From: Methylocystis sp. B8
GTDB taxonomy: Bacteria > Pseudomonadota > Alphaproteobacteria > Rhizobiales > Beijerinckiaceae
Direction of reading: 5' to 3'
Assembly: GCF_005771425.1 (NCBI RefSeq)
Contig: NZ_VBTZ01000004.1
Location: forward strand, 186,001-250,000
Length of the DNA: 64,000 nt
Under the pieces are notes generated by a model, which had not been told where the DNA came from, did no database searches, and was given only the letters and a program-made list of their open reading frames with translations. A program made the translations under genes and the position numbers. Shown piece by piece: positions 44,784 to 53,279 of the stretch (position 1 is the first letter of the stretch; each line of letters opens with the position of its first letter).

Positions 44784-45656
44784 TTATGCCAGGAACCCCG
44801 CGTAAAACCCGACGAGCAGCACGACGCCGATGAAGGCGCGATAGAAGACGAAGGGCCAGGCTGAAAAGCGTTCGAGAATCCGCAGCAAGCCCCAGATGGC
44901 GACAAAGGCGGAGATCGAGGCGACGAAAAGCCCGACTGTCAGCACGGCCCAGGCGTGAAAATCGAGCTGCGCCTTATGCAGCTCCCAGAGCTCCTTTAGC
45001 CCCGCGAGCGCGATCGCCGGCAGGCCAAGAAGAAACGAGAATCGCGCCGCTTCCTCGCGCCTGAGATCGAGGAAAAGCGCCGCCGTCAGAGTCGAGCCGG
45101 ATCGCGACACGCCGGGAATGAGCGCGCCGACTTGCGCGAAGCCGACGATCATCGCGTCCTTCAGGCTGACATGTTCAAGCGTGCGCTTGTGATTGCAATA
45201 GAGCTCGGCGATGGCGAGCAGCGCCGCCATGACGATGCAGGAAATGCCGATCACCGGCAGCGTGCGCAATGGCGAGCCGCAGGTGTTGAGCGTATGCGAC
45301 AGCGCGAGGCCGGCGATTCCGATCGGGACGGTCGCCAGCGCGATCCAAACGACGAAGCGAAGGGTCCAATCGTTGAAATCGCGCCGCACAAGCGCGCGAA
45401 TAGAGCCCTCGGCGAGGGCGCGAATGTCGCTCCAGAAATAGCTGACGACGGCGGCGAGCGCCGCGAGCTGCATGGCGGCGGAAAAGGCGGAGCCGGGGTC
45501 TTTCCAGCCCAGGAGCGCCGGAACGATGCGCATATGCGCCGTCGAGGAGATCGGCAGAAGCTCGGTGATCCCTTGCACCACGCCAAGAACGGCGACTTTC
45601 ATATAGCCGAGATCGACGAAACCGGTGTCGAGCCCATTGGTGCAAGCGGTCGCCAT
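44784..45656 (-). CDS. uppP: Undecaprenyl-diphosphatase
   Basis: Inner-membrane phosphatase (BacA/UppP) that recycles undecaprenyl diphosphate for peptidoglycan and other glycan synthesis; overexpression gives bacitracin resistance. 290 residues, eight helices. The two active-site blocks are VVQGITELLPISSTAHM (about 28-44) and VGALIPGVSRSGSTLTAALFLDLRREEAARFSFLL. The ATG at 45656 gives an 18-residue polar lead; the ATG at 45602 (MKVAVLGVVQGI) is an alternative close to the usual family start. Confidence 0.95.
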   Translation of the reverse strand: MATACTNGLDTGFVDLGYMKVAVLGVVQGITELLPISSTAHMRIVPALLGWKDPGSAFSAAMQLAALAAVVSYFWSDIRALAEGSIRALVRRDFNDWTLRFVVWIALATVPIGIAGLALSHTLNTCGSPLRTLPVIGISCIVMAALLAIAELYCNHKRTLEHVSLKDAMIVGFAQVGALIPGVSRSGSTLTAALFLDLRREEAARFSFLLGLPAIALAGLKELWELHKAQLDFHAWAVLTVGLFVASISAFVAIWGLLRILERFSAWPFVFYRAFIGVVLLVGFYAGFLA

Positions 45657-45776
45657 AAAATCCTCGTCTCGTTTATCGGCGCACGACGAATCGCGAAGCC
45701 GCCCGATCGACCCCGACTTCTGTCAAACAAGCTGGCCACGATCAAGGCGACGCGCATATCCCCGATGGGAGTGCGA

Positions 45777-47498
45777 CTAGTGAAAGAGCGCGGCGGTTTT
45801 GAGGAGCGTCACCCAGACGCCCCAGGCGAGCGGCGCGCCGACGGCGGTCCAGGCGAGAATCAGCAGCAGCGACGCGCCCTTTGAGTCCGGCAGCCCGCGT
45901 GGCGCGCCCGGCGGATGAGCGTCCGTCGCCGTCGGCTCCAGCGCCTCCTCGACAAAATCCTCGAAGTCGGCGTGGACGTCGTCATCTTTCTCGATGACTT
46001 CAGCGACGGGGATGTGCTTTTGCGCCGCGACCTCTTCGTCGCTCATGAAATATTTCTCGGCGCATGGCCGCACGAGCAGATCGCAGACGAGCCCGCAGAG
46101 CAGCAGTCCCGCAAGCACATACATCGTCTGGTTGTAGGCGGCCTCGCGCGGCGCGCCGACGCTCAGCTGATATTCGCGGATGTAATTGACGAGCACAGGT
46201 CCGAGCACGCCCGCCGTCGACCAGGCGGTCAAAAGCCGGCCATGGATGGCGCCGACATGATGCGTGCCGAAGATATCGGCAAGGTAGGCGGGGATCGTCG
46301 CGAAGCCGCCGCCATACATGGTTATGATGACGGCGAAGAGCAGAACGAAAAGGCCGACCATTCCGCCATTCGCCGCGAAGGGTATCGCCGAATAAAGCGC
46401 CAGGCCGGCGATGAAGAAGATGGCGTAAGTGATCTTGCGGCCGAATTTGTCTGAGGCCGACGCCCAGCCGATGCGCCCGCCGATGTTGCACAGACTCAAA
46501 AGGCCGGTGAAGCCTGCAGCGATTGCTGCGATCTGCTTCTTCTGGTCTGCGTTAAGCTGATCGAAACCGACGTCTAAGCCGATGAGCTTGCCGCCGAAGA
46601 CTTCCTGCAGCATCGGCGAGGCCATGCCGAGAACGCCGATGCCCGCCGATACGTTGAGACAGAGAACGCCCCAGAGCAGCCAAAATTGCGGCGTCTTCCA
46701 TGCGACGTCGAGATGCACATGGCGATGCGTCACGAGGGCGTTCTTGGCCGCCACGGGCGGCGTAAAGTCTTGTGGCGCCCACCCTTCGGGCGGCACACGG
46801 TAGGCTAGCGCGCCTGCGACCATGAAGGCGAAATAGATCGCCGCGAGCGTGACGAAGGTCTGCCAGACGCCCGGCGACGACGGCGTCGCATAGAGCCCCA
46901 TCAGCCGGTCGGCGAGCGGCGCGCCGATCATCGCGCCGCCGCCAAAGCCCATGATGGCGAGCCCGGTCGCGAGGCCGCGCCGGTCTGGGAACCATTTGAT
47001 GAGCGTCGACACGGGCGAAATGTATCCGAGGCCGAGGCCGATGCCCCCGATCACGCCCGAGCCGATCCACAACATCCAGATCTGATGGACATAGACGCCG
47101 AGCGCCGAAATGAGCAGGCCGCCGCACCAGCAGCAGGCCGCCGCTAGCCCGGCTTTCCGTGGTCCGGCCGTTTCCAGCCAATGGCCGAAGACCGCCGCCG
47201 AGGAGCCGAGGAAGACGAAAAACAGCGTGAACGTCCACCCTAACCAGCTGATCTTCCAGTCGCAGCCGGTCGCGACGAGAGTCGCGAAAAACCCGAGCGT
47301 TTCCGGACATTCCTTCGGCTGCGCGCCGCCCACGACGCGCGACAGCGGCAGCCAGAAGACGGAAAATCCATAGGCCATGCCGATGCAGAGATGAATGGCG
47401 AGCGCCGCCGGCGGAACGAGCCAACGATTGAATGTGCGCGAAGCGACGGTGCGCTCGCGGCTGAAAAAATCGGAACGGGCGATGGCGTCGGCAGTCAT
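45777..47498 (-). CDS. OFA-family MFS transporter (oxalate/formate antiporter-like)
   Basis: 573 residues with 12 predicted helices and a long cytosolic loop. Family blocks include RWLVPPAALAIHLCIGMAYGFSVFWLPL, GIGLGLGYISPVSTLIKWFPDRRGLATGLAIMGFGGGAMIGAPLADRLM and NIGGRIGWASASDKFGRK. This is the OFA subgroup whose type member exchanges oxalate for formate; the real substrate here is not known, and one-carbon or organic acids are possible. The C-terminus has an acidic stretch (VIEKDDDVHADFEDFVEEALEP) followed by one extra hydrophobic helix. Apparently monocistronic. Confidence 0.87.
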   Translation of the reverse strand: MTADAIARSDFFSRERTVASRTFNRWLVPPAALAIHLCIGMAYGFSVFWLPLSRVVGGAQPKECPETLGFFATLVATGCDWKISWLGWTFTLFFVFLGSSAAVFGHWLETAGPRKAGLAAACCWCGGLLISALGVYVHQIWMLWIGSGVIGGIGLGLGYISPVSTLIKWFPDRRGLATGLAIMGFGGGAMIGAPLADRLMGLYATPSSPGVWQTFVTLAAIYFAFMVAGALAYRVPPEGWAPQDFTPPVAAKNALVTHRHVHLDVAWKTPQFWLLWGVLCLNVSAGIGVLGMASPMLQEVFGGKLIGLDVGFDQLNADQKKQIAAIAAGFTGLLSLCNIGGRIGWASASDKFGRKITYAIFFIAGLALYSAIPFAANGGMVGLFVLLFAVIITMYGGGFATIPAYLADIFGTHHVGAIHGRLLTAWSTAGVLGPVLVNYIREYQLSVGAPREAAYNQTMYVLAGLLLCGLVCDLLVRPCAEKYFMSDEEVAAQKHIPVAEVIEKDDDVHADFEDFVEEALEPTATDAHPPGAPRGLPDSKGASLLLILAWTAVGAPLAWGVWVTLLKTAALFH

Positions 47499-47720
47499 TA
47501 AACTTCCGGACTTGCTTTTGTAGATCGGTTATCGCGCATGCGCAGCGCCTGGCACAAGCCTGTATTCTCGTGGCCTATGCCGTGATGTTTTCGACCTGTC
47601 GCTTGCGATTACTCGGGCGGCGTCGCGCCCAAACGACATTCAGCAACGCCAAGTGAATAATCATTCTACATATGACAATGGCATCACAGTAGCATCGTGC
47701 TGAGTTGGGGAGTGAAGGCT

Positions 47721-48176
47721 ATGAAGATTAGATTGCTTTTTATCAGGACTGTCGCTTTGGGATTTGTTGCGTCGGCGATGATGAGCGTAACGGCGACGGC
47801 CGCCGGGGCGATCTTGCACGCCGCGAATGGCGATAAGAGCGCAGCTTCGTCCAACGCCTCAAATGATGGAGCGGTCGTGGTCAAAGCGCGGGGGATTTCG
47901 GGCAAGTTGAGAGATGGATTTATAAATGGCGGCATGAAGTCATGCGTCGAAAAGGCGAGCGAAGATCTGAAGGGCAATGAAGACTTTCTAAACAAGATGG
48001 GCGTTACAGCGGCATCCCTTCATACCTATTGCGAATGCGCATTGAATTATGCGGCCGACAACATAGAGCCGTCGGACATGGCCGATCTCGTAAAGGGGAG
48101 CGTGACATCGAGCTTGATGGAGAAGATGAATACTGGAATGGACGAATGTTTGAAGTCCATACTTCCCAAAAAATGA
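47721..48176 (+). CDS. Small secreted protein with conserved-looking cysteines, unknown function
   Basis: 151 residues from the ATG at 47721 (GTGAAGG upstream). A signal peptide (MKIRLLFIRTVALGFVASAMMSVTATAAG) leads to a polar spacer and a helical domain with four cysteines: KSCVEKAS, then TYCECALNYAADN, then DECLKS. The pattern C-x(n)-CxC-x(n)-C resembles small periplasmic helical proteins with paired disulfides. I recognise no named family. The G+C content is lower than in the neighbours. Convergent with the ecm gene. Confidence 0.65.
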   Translation: MKIRLLFIRTVALGFVASAMMSVTATAAGAILHAANGDKSAASSNASNDGAVVVKARGISGKLRDGFINGGMKSCVEKASEDLKGNEDFLNKMGVTAASLHTYCECALNYAADNIEPSDMADLVKGSVTSSLMEKMNTGMDECLKSILPKK

Positions 48177-48315
48177 GACTGTCAGGGCGTCGGACGCGTT
48201 GACCTTTCGTCTAAGGCCCAATCCGCCGTCGGCTTCGGCATTTTCTGCCGGTTCGTTCGATCGCTCGGGCGCCGCTGAATCGAAACGAGCGACGCACGAT
48301 CCTTGGATAGACCTG

Positions 48316-50292
48316 TCAAACAGCCGCCTTCTCGATGAGATGGGCCAGGTCGGTCATGATGGCGTTGAGATCGTAGTTCTTCGGCGTGTAGACCGCCGCG
48401 ACGCCCGCCTCGCGCAGGAGCTTTTCATCGGCTGGGGGAATGATGCCTCCGACGACGAGCGGCGCGTCGACGCCCTCCTGCTTCATTAGCTTGATTACCT
48501 CATGCGCCAGCGTCACATGCGAGCCGGAGAGAATGGAGAGGCCGATGCAATGTGCGCCTTCCTTCTTCGCCGCTTCGACGAGTTCGGCGGGCGTTGAGCG
48601 GATTCCGGCGTAAATCACGTCAAAGCCGGCGTCGCGCGCGCGCACCGCAATCTGCTCGGCGCCGTTCGAATGGCCGTCGAGGCCCGGCTTGCCGACGAGG
48701 AATTTCGCGCGCTTGCCGAGCTTTTGCGAGACGCGTTCAACTTCGCCGCGCACCGCGTCGAGCGCGCCGCCGACCTGACGAGCCGTCGAGGAAACGCCTG
48801 TCGGCGCGCGATACTCGCCGAAGACCCCGCGTAACACATTGCCCCATTCGCCAGTGGTGACGCCCGCCTTCGCTGCGGCAATAGAGGGCTCGACCATGTT
48901 GCGGCCTTCTTTCGCCGCGCGGGCCAGCTCTTCGATGGCTTCCTTCGCGGCTTTCTGATCGCGGCTTTCGCGCCATGCCTTCAACCGCGAAATCTGTTCG
49001 GCTTCGACATGTTCCGGCACGACCATGATCTGGTCGTCGCCCGAGGCGAGCGGCGACGGCTCGCCGCCGGTGAATTTGTTGACGCCGACAACAATCTGGT
49101 CGCCGGCCTCGATCGCTTCGAGACGCGCCGTGTTGGCTTCGACGAGCTTCGACTTCATATAGCCGATCTCGACCGCCGCCGCCGCGCCGCCGAGCTCTTC
49201 AATCTTCTTGAGTTCGGCTTTCGCCTCGGCCTTCAGTTCGGCGACCTTGCGGGCGATCTCGGGATTGCCGTCGAAGATGTCGCCATATTCGAGTAGGTCC
49301 GTCTCGTAAGCCATGATCTGCTGCATGCGCAGCGACCATTGCTGATCGAAGGGCCGCGGCAGGCCGAGCGCCTCATTCCATGCGGGCAGCTGAACGGCGC
49401 GGGCGCGGGCGTTCTTGGAGAGAACGACGGCGAGCATCTCGATCAGGATGCGGTAGACGTTGTTCTCAGGCTGCTGCTCGGTCAGCCCCAGCGAATTGAC
49501 CTGCACGCCATAGCGGAAGCGGCGAAGCTTTTCGTCCTTCACGCCATAGCGTTCGCGCGTGATTTCTTCCCAAAGCTCAACGAACGCGCGCATTTTGCAA
49601 AGTTCGGTGACGAAGCGCATGCCAGCGTTGACGAAGAAGGAGATGCGGCCGACGACTTGGGCGAAATCCTCATCCGAGATTTCACCCGACTTCTTTACAT
49701 TGTCGAGAATGGCGACGGCGGTCGCGAGCGCATAAGCGAGCTCTTGGGACGGCGTCGCGCCGGCTTCCTGCAGATGGTAAGAGCAGACGTTGATCGGATT
49801 GAACTTCGGGCATTCCTTCGTGGTGAAGAGAATGAGGTCCTGCGTGAGCCGCAGCGATTGCTCCGGCGGGAACACATAGGAGCCGCGCGACAGATATTCC
49901 TTGATAATGTCGTTTTGCGTGGTGCCCTGAAGCTTGGCGCGCGGCGCGCCCTGTCCCTCGGCGGCGGCGATATAGAGCGCCATCAGCCACACGGCGGTGG
50001 CGTTGATCGTCATCGACGTGTTCATTTCGCCGAGCGGGATGCCCTCGAACAGCGTGCGCATGTCGCCAAGATGCGAAACCGGCACGCCGACCTTGCCGAC
50101 TTCGCCGCGTGAAAGCGGGTGGTCGCTGTCGTAACCGGTCTGCGTCGGCAGATCGAAGGCGATGGAGAGACCGGTCTGCCCCTTGGCGAGGTTGGAGCGA
50201 TAAAGCTTGTTGGATTCGCTCGCCGTCGAATGGCCGGCGTAGGTGCGAAACATCCAGGGCTTATCGCGGCGCGGCGGGGTCAGATCGTTCAC
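48316..50292 (-). CDS. ecm: Ethylmalonyl-CoA mutase
   Basis: Coenzyme-B12 enzyme (also called MeaA) that converts (2R)-ethylmalonyl-CoA to methylsuccinyl-CoA in the ethylmalonyl-CoA pathway for glyoxylate regeneration. 658 residues; single-chain with catalytic TIM barrel (FRTYAGHSTASESNKLYR, GLSIAFDLPTQTGYD, CSYHLQEAGATPSQELAYALA) and a C-terminal cobalamin domain with KPGLDGHSNGAEQ (the DxHxxG motif, about 535-545), LSILSGSHV and VVGGIIP. The shorter length and MeaA-like barrel (DQQWSLRMQQIMAYETDLLEYGDIF) separate it from methylmalonyl-CoA mutase. Divergent from ccr, with vapBC between. Confidence 0.92.
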   Translation of the reverse strand: MNDLTPPRRDKPWMFRTYAGHSTASESNKLYRSNLAKGQTGLSIAFDLPTQTGYDSDHPLSRGEVGKVGVPVSHLGDMRTLFEGIPLGEMNTSMTINATAVWLMALYIAAAEGQGAPRAKLQGTTQNDIIKEYLSRGSYVFPPEQSLRLTQDLILFTTKECPKFNPINVCSYHLQEAGATPSQELAYALATAVAILDNVKKSGEISDEDFAQVVGRISFFVNAGMRFVTELCKMRAFVELWEEITRERYGVKDEKLRRFRYGVQVNSLGLTEQQPENNVYRILIEMLAVVLSKNARARAVQLPAWNEALGLPRPFDQQWSLRMQQIMAYETDLLEYGDIFDGNPEIARKVAELKAEAKAELKKIEELGGAAAAVEIGYMKSKLVEANTARLEAIEAGDQIVVGVNKFTGGEPSPLASGDDQIMVVPEHVEAEQISRLKAWRESRDQKAAKEAIEELARAAKEGRNMVEPSIAAAKAGVTTGEWGNVLRGVFGEYRAPTGVSSTARQVGGALDAVRGEVERVSQKLGKRAKFLVGKPGLDGHSNGAEQIAVRARDAGFDVIYAGIRSTPAELVEAAKKEGAHCIGLSILSGSHVTLAHEVIKLMKQEGVDAPLVVGGIIPPADEKLLREAGVAAVYTPKNYDLNAIMTDLAHLIEKAAV

Positions 50293-50359
50293 TTTATTGG
50301 CTCCTCCGCCCGTTGCGATAGCACATGACCCTGTTTTGACAAGATGAGCGGCCAGCGGC

Positions 50360-50770
50360 TTAGATCAGGGTCTCGACGCCGGCGACGCGCGCCGCCTGCG
50401 CCAAGGCGGCGTCGAGGGTCGCAAGCGGCAGGCGGCGCCGCTGTGCAAGTTCAAGATAGGCGGCGTCGTAGACGGTGAGGTTGTAGAGCGCGGCGAGCCG
50501 TATTGTTGTCGTCCAAGCTTGTTCGTCGCTCTCTTCGTCAAGGACAATCGAGATTTTCTCGAACCGGTCAAAGGCGATTTTCGGGAAGCCGAGCGTCACC
50601 CGTCCCCTCCGCTCGGCGAGCGCCAGAACATTGGCGACTTCATATCGCCACAAGCTTGGAACGACTATGCCTTCGTCGATGACCCTGTCGAATGTCGCAA
50701 GAATCTGAGGCGTGATCTCTTCGTCGAAGCAATAGGCAAGCGCGACGGAACTATCGAGAACCAGACTCAC
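50360..50770 (-). CDS. VapC-family PIN-domain toxin
   Basis: 136 residues. The PIN-domain acids are at MSLVLDSSVALAYCFDEE (D6, then E18 region), LWRYEVANVL (Glu), VYDAAYLELAQRRRLPLATLDAAL (Asp pair). PIN toxins are Mg-dependent RNases cutting tRNA or rRNA. The start overlaps the antitoxin stop by four bases, the standard operon form. The pair lies between the divergent ecm and ccr genes. Confidence 0.9.
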   Translation of the reverse strand: MSLVLDSSVALAYCFDEEITPQILATFDRVIDEGIVVPSLWRYEVANVLALAERRGRVTLGFPKIAFDRFEKISIVLDEESDEQAWTTTIRLAALYNLTVYDAAYLELAQRRRLPLATLDAALAQAARVAGVETLI

Positions 50771-51006
50771 GGGCGCCCTTCGTTGATCAAATCCTTGATC
50801 TTGAGGCCGTCGAGCCTGTTGCCTTTCGAGAGTTCGCGAAGCTCTTCCATCGCCTTGCGCGCGCGCTTGATGTCGCGCTCCGCTCGTACGGGCGCGAGCC
50901 GGGCGACAGGCTTGCCGCGGCGGGTGATGATGATCTCCTCGCCTTTCTCGACCCGGTCGAGGAGGCTGCCGAGCGTGTTTTTTGCCTCAAAGGCGCCGAT
51001 TTCCAT
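50767..51006 (-). CDS. Phd/YefM-type antitoxin (VapB partner)
   Basis: 79 residues. The N-terminal DNA-binding fold is typical of Phd/YefM: MEIGAFEAKNTLGSLLDRVEKGEEIIITRRGKPVARLAPV. The C-terminal half is basic and helical (RDIKRARKAMEELRELSKGNRLDGLKIKDLINEGRP) and should wrap the PIN toxin. It is first in the operon and would repress its own promoter through the near-palindrome at 51020-51037. Confidence 0.88.
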   Translation of the reverse strand: MEIGAFEAKNTLGSLLDRVEKGEEIIITRRGKPVARLAPVRAERDIKRARKAMEELRELSKGNRLDGLKIKDLINEGRP

Positions 51007-51019
51007 CGTTCATCCCATC

Positions 51020-51037
51020 AACTGGCTTAACCAGCTT
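51020..51037. promoter_or_regulatory. Possible antitoxin operator
   Basis: AACTGG-CTTAA-CCAGCTT, an imperfect inverted repeat 14 bases before the antitoxin start codon. Phd/YefM proteins bind short palindromes in this position. Seen as symmetry only. Confidence 0.3.
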
Positions 51038-51203
51038 AATGATAGAGGTTGGCGCGCTATTGAGCAATGCGTGGGGAAGATCCGCTTCGCGATAAAGGGC
51101 CGTCGGCGCTGGCGCCTTGGGGCTATTCGCGCGGCGCCTCCCCGTCTATAAGCTCCCGCCAATTCCAACGCCCGGAGAGGGCGGCAAGGCGAGGAGCCCA
51201 AAA

Positions 51204-52457
51204 TTGACCGATAAGAAAGACCTCTATGAGATGGGCGAGATTCCGCCGCTCGGGCATGTGCCGAAGAATATGTACGCCTGGGCGATCCGGAAGGAGCGGC
51301 ATGGGCCGCCGGAAACCGCCATGCAACTCGAGGTCTTGCCGACCTGGGAGCTCGACAGCCACGATGTGCTCGTTCTCGTGATGGCGGCCGGCGTGAATTA
51401 CAACGGCGTCTGGGCCTCGCTCGGCGAGCCCATCTCCGTGCTCGACGCGCATAAGAACCCCTATCACATCGCGGGCTCGGACGCTTCGGGCATCGTCTGG
51501 GCGGTCGGCTCCAAGGTGAAGCGCTGGAAGGTCGGCGACGAAGTGGTCGTTCACTGCAACCAGGATGACGGCGACGACGAGGAGTGCAACGGCGGCGACC
51601 CGATGTTCTCACCCTCGCAGCGGATCTGGGGCTATGAGACGCCGGACGGCTCCTTCGCCCAGTTCTGCCGGGTCCAGGACCGCCAGCTCATGGAGCGTCC
51701 CAAGCACCTCAGCTGGGAGGAGGCGGCCTGCTATACGCTGACGCTCGCCACCGCCTATCGCATGCTTTTCGGCCATGCGCCGCATCAATTGAAGCCCGGC
51801 GACAATGTGCTCGTGTGGGGCGCGTCCGGCGGCCTCGGCGTTTTCGCCGTGCAGCTCTGCGCCGCGTCGGGCGCCAACGCCATTGGCGTCATTTCGGACG
51901 AGAGCAAGCGCGATTACGTGCTTTCTCTCGGCGCCAAAGGCGTCATCAATCGCAAGGACTTCAAGTGCTGGGGGCAGTTGCCGAAGGTCAACACGCCCGA
52001 ATATGTCGAATGGACCAAGAACGCCCGCGCCTTCGGCAAGGCGATCTGGGACATTACCGGCAAGAAGGACGTTGACATCGTTTTCGAACACCCGGGCGAA
52101 CAGACTTTCCCGGTCTCCTGCCTAGTGGTGAAGCGCGGCGGCATGGTTGTGTTCTGCGCCGGCACGACCGGCTTCAACCTCACCTTCGACGCGCGCTATG
52201 TTTGGATGCGCCAGAAGCGCATTCAAGGATCGCATTTCGCGCATCTGAAGCAGGCGTCAGCCGCCAATCGCTTCGTTCTGGACCGCCGCGTCGACCCCTG
52301 CATGTCGGAAGTCTTCCCCTGGGAGAAGATACCCGTGGCCCACACTAAAATGTGGAAGAACGAACATGCGCCCGGCAATATGGCGGTGCTCGTCATGGCC
52401 CCGAAGGCCGGCTTGCGCACGGTCGAGGACGTCACCGAAGCCTACAAGCAGAAGTAG
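51204..52457 (+). CDS. ccr: Crotonyl-CoA carboxylase/reductase
   Basis: NADPH- and CO2-dependent reductase forming (2S)-ethylmalonyl-CoA from crotonyl-CoA, the defining step of the ethylmalonyl-CoA pathway. 417 residues from a TTG at 51204 with GAGGAG 7 bases upstream; starting at the ATG at 51231 would cut conserved N-terminal DLYEMGEIPPLG. Signature blocks: VNYNGVWASLGEPISVLD, HCNQDDGDDEECNGGDPMFSPSQRIWGYET, NADPH site VWGASGGLGVFAVQL, VFEHPGEQTFPVS, and HTKMWKNEHAPGNMAVLV. Medium-chain dehydrogenase/reductase superfamily. Divergent from ecm across the vapBC pair. Confidence 0.97.
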   Translation: MTDKKDLYEMGEIPPLGHVPKNMYAWAIRKERHGPPETAMQLEVLPTWELDSHDVLVLVMAAGVNYNGVWASLGEPISVLDAHKNPYHIAGSDASGIVWAVGSKVKRWKVGDEVVVHCNQDDGDDEECNGGDPMFSPSQRIWGYETPDGSFAQFCRVQDRQLMERPKHLSWEEAACYTLTLATAYRMLFGHAPHQLKPGDNVLVWGASGGLGVFAVQLCAASGANAIGVISDESKRDYVLSLGAKGVINRKDFKCWGQLPKVNTPEYVEWTKNARAFGKAIWDITGKKDVDIVFEHPGEQTFPVSCLVVKRGGMVVFCAGTTGFNLTFDARYVWMRQKRIQGSHFAHLKQASAANRFVLDRRVDPCMSEVFPWEKIPVAHTKMWKNEHAPGNMAVLVMAPKAGLRTVEDVTEAYKQK

Positions 52458-52565
52458 GGGCTGCCGCTCGCTTGACGGTCGGCGTCTCGAAGGGCACGTT
52501 TGGGTAAACTTCGACAACGGCGCGAGGCCACGCGCGCCGTGTCGGGCCGTGAGGCGGATGCGGCG

Positions 52566-53279
52566 ATGCTCGAAGCGCGCAATCTGACGAAAGTTTACGA
52601 CGGCGCCGATGCGCCGGCGCTCGATTGTTTAAATTTGATCGTGCCGGCGGGCGAGGTGTTTTGTTTGCTCGGCCCCAACGGCGCCGGCAAGACGACCACC
52701 GTCAACCTCTTCTTGAATTTCATCCAGCCGACGGCGGGTCAGGCGTTCGTCTGCGGAATCGACTCGGCGATTGATCCATCGGTGGCCCGCGCGCGTCTCG
52801 CCTATATTCCGGAGCAGGTGATGCTCTATGGAGCGCTCACGGGCCTCGAAAATCTGCAATATTTCACCGAAGTCTCTGGCTCCGAAGCGCCGCGCGAGAC
52901 GCTGCTTGCGCTGCTCGCCGCCGCCGGCCTGCCGAGCGACGCCTTTCATCGCCCCGTGCGCTTCTATTCAAAGGGCATGCGCCAGAAGGTCGGCGTCGCC
53001 ATAGCGCTCGCGCGCCGCGCGCAGGCGCTCGTGCTCGACGAACCGACGTCCGGCCTCGATCCGCTTGCGGCCAATGAGTTCGCCGCGCTCATCGAGCGGC
53101 TGCGAAAGGACGGCATGGCGGTGCTGATGGTCACGCATGATCTCTTCCTCGCCAAGCAATGCGGCACGAAGATCGGCATCATGGCGCAGGGCCGTCTTGC
53201 ATCGGTCTTCGGCGCCGATGACGTCGATCATCTCGGCTTGGAGCGCGCCTATCTCGATCTTTTCGCGAGGGCGGCGTGA
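52566..53279 (+). CDS. ABC transporter ATP-binding protein
   Basis: 237 residues from the ATG at 52566 (MLEARNLTKVYDG); a TTG at 52500 would add 22 unrelated residues. Walker A GPNGAGKTT, Q-loop YIPEQVMLYGALTG, signature YSKGMRQKVGVAIALA, Walker B ALVLDEPTSGLDP, and H-loop VMVTHDL are intact. It powers the two permeases that follow; the stop overlaps the next start by four bases (GTGA). Confidence 0.92.
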   Translation: MLEARNLTKVYDGADAPALDCLNLIVPAGEVFCLLGPNGAGKTTTVNLFLNFIQPTAGQAFVCGIDSAIDPSVARARLAYIPEQVMLYGALTGLENLQYFTEVSGSEAPRETLLALLAAAGLPSDAFHRPVRFYSKGMRQKVGVAIALARRAQALVLDEPTSGLDPLAANEFAALIERLRKDGMAVLMVTHDLFLAKQCGTKIGIMAQGRLASVFGADDVDHLGLERAYLDLFARAA

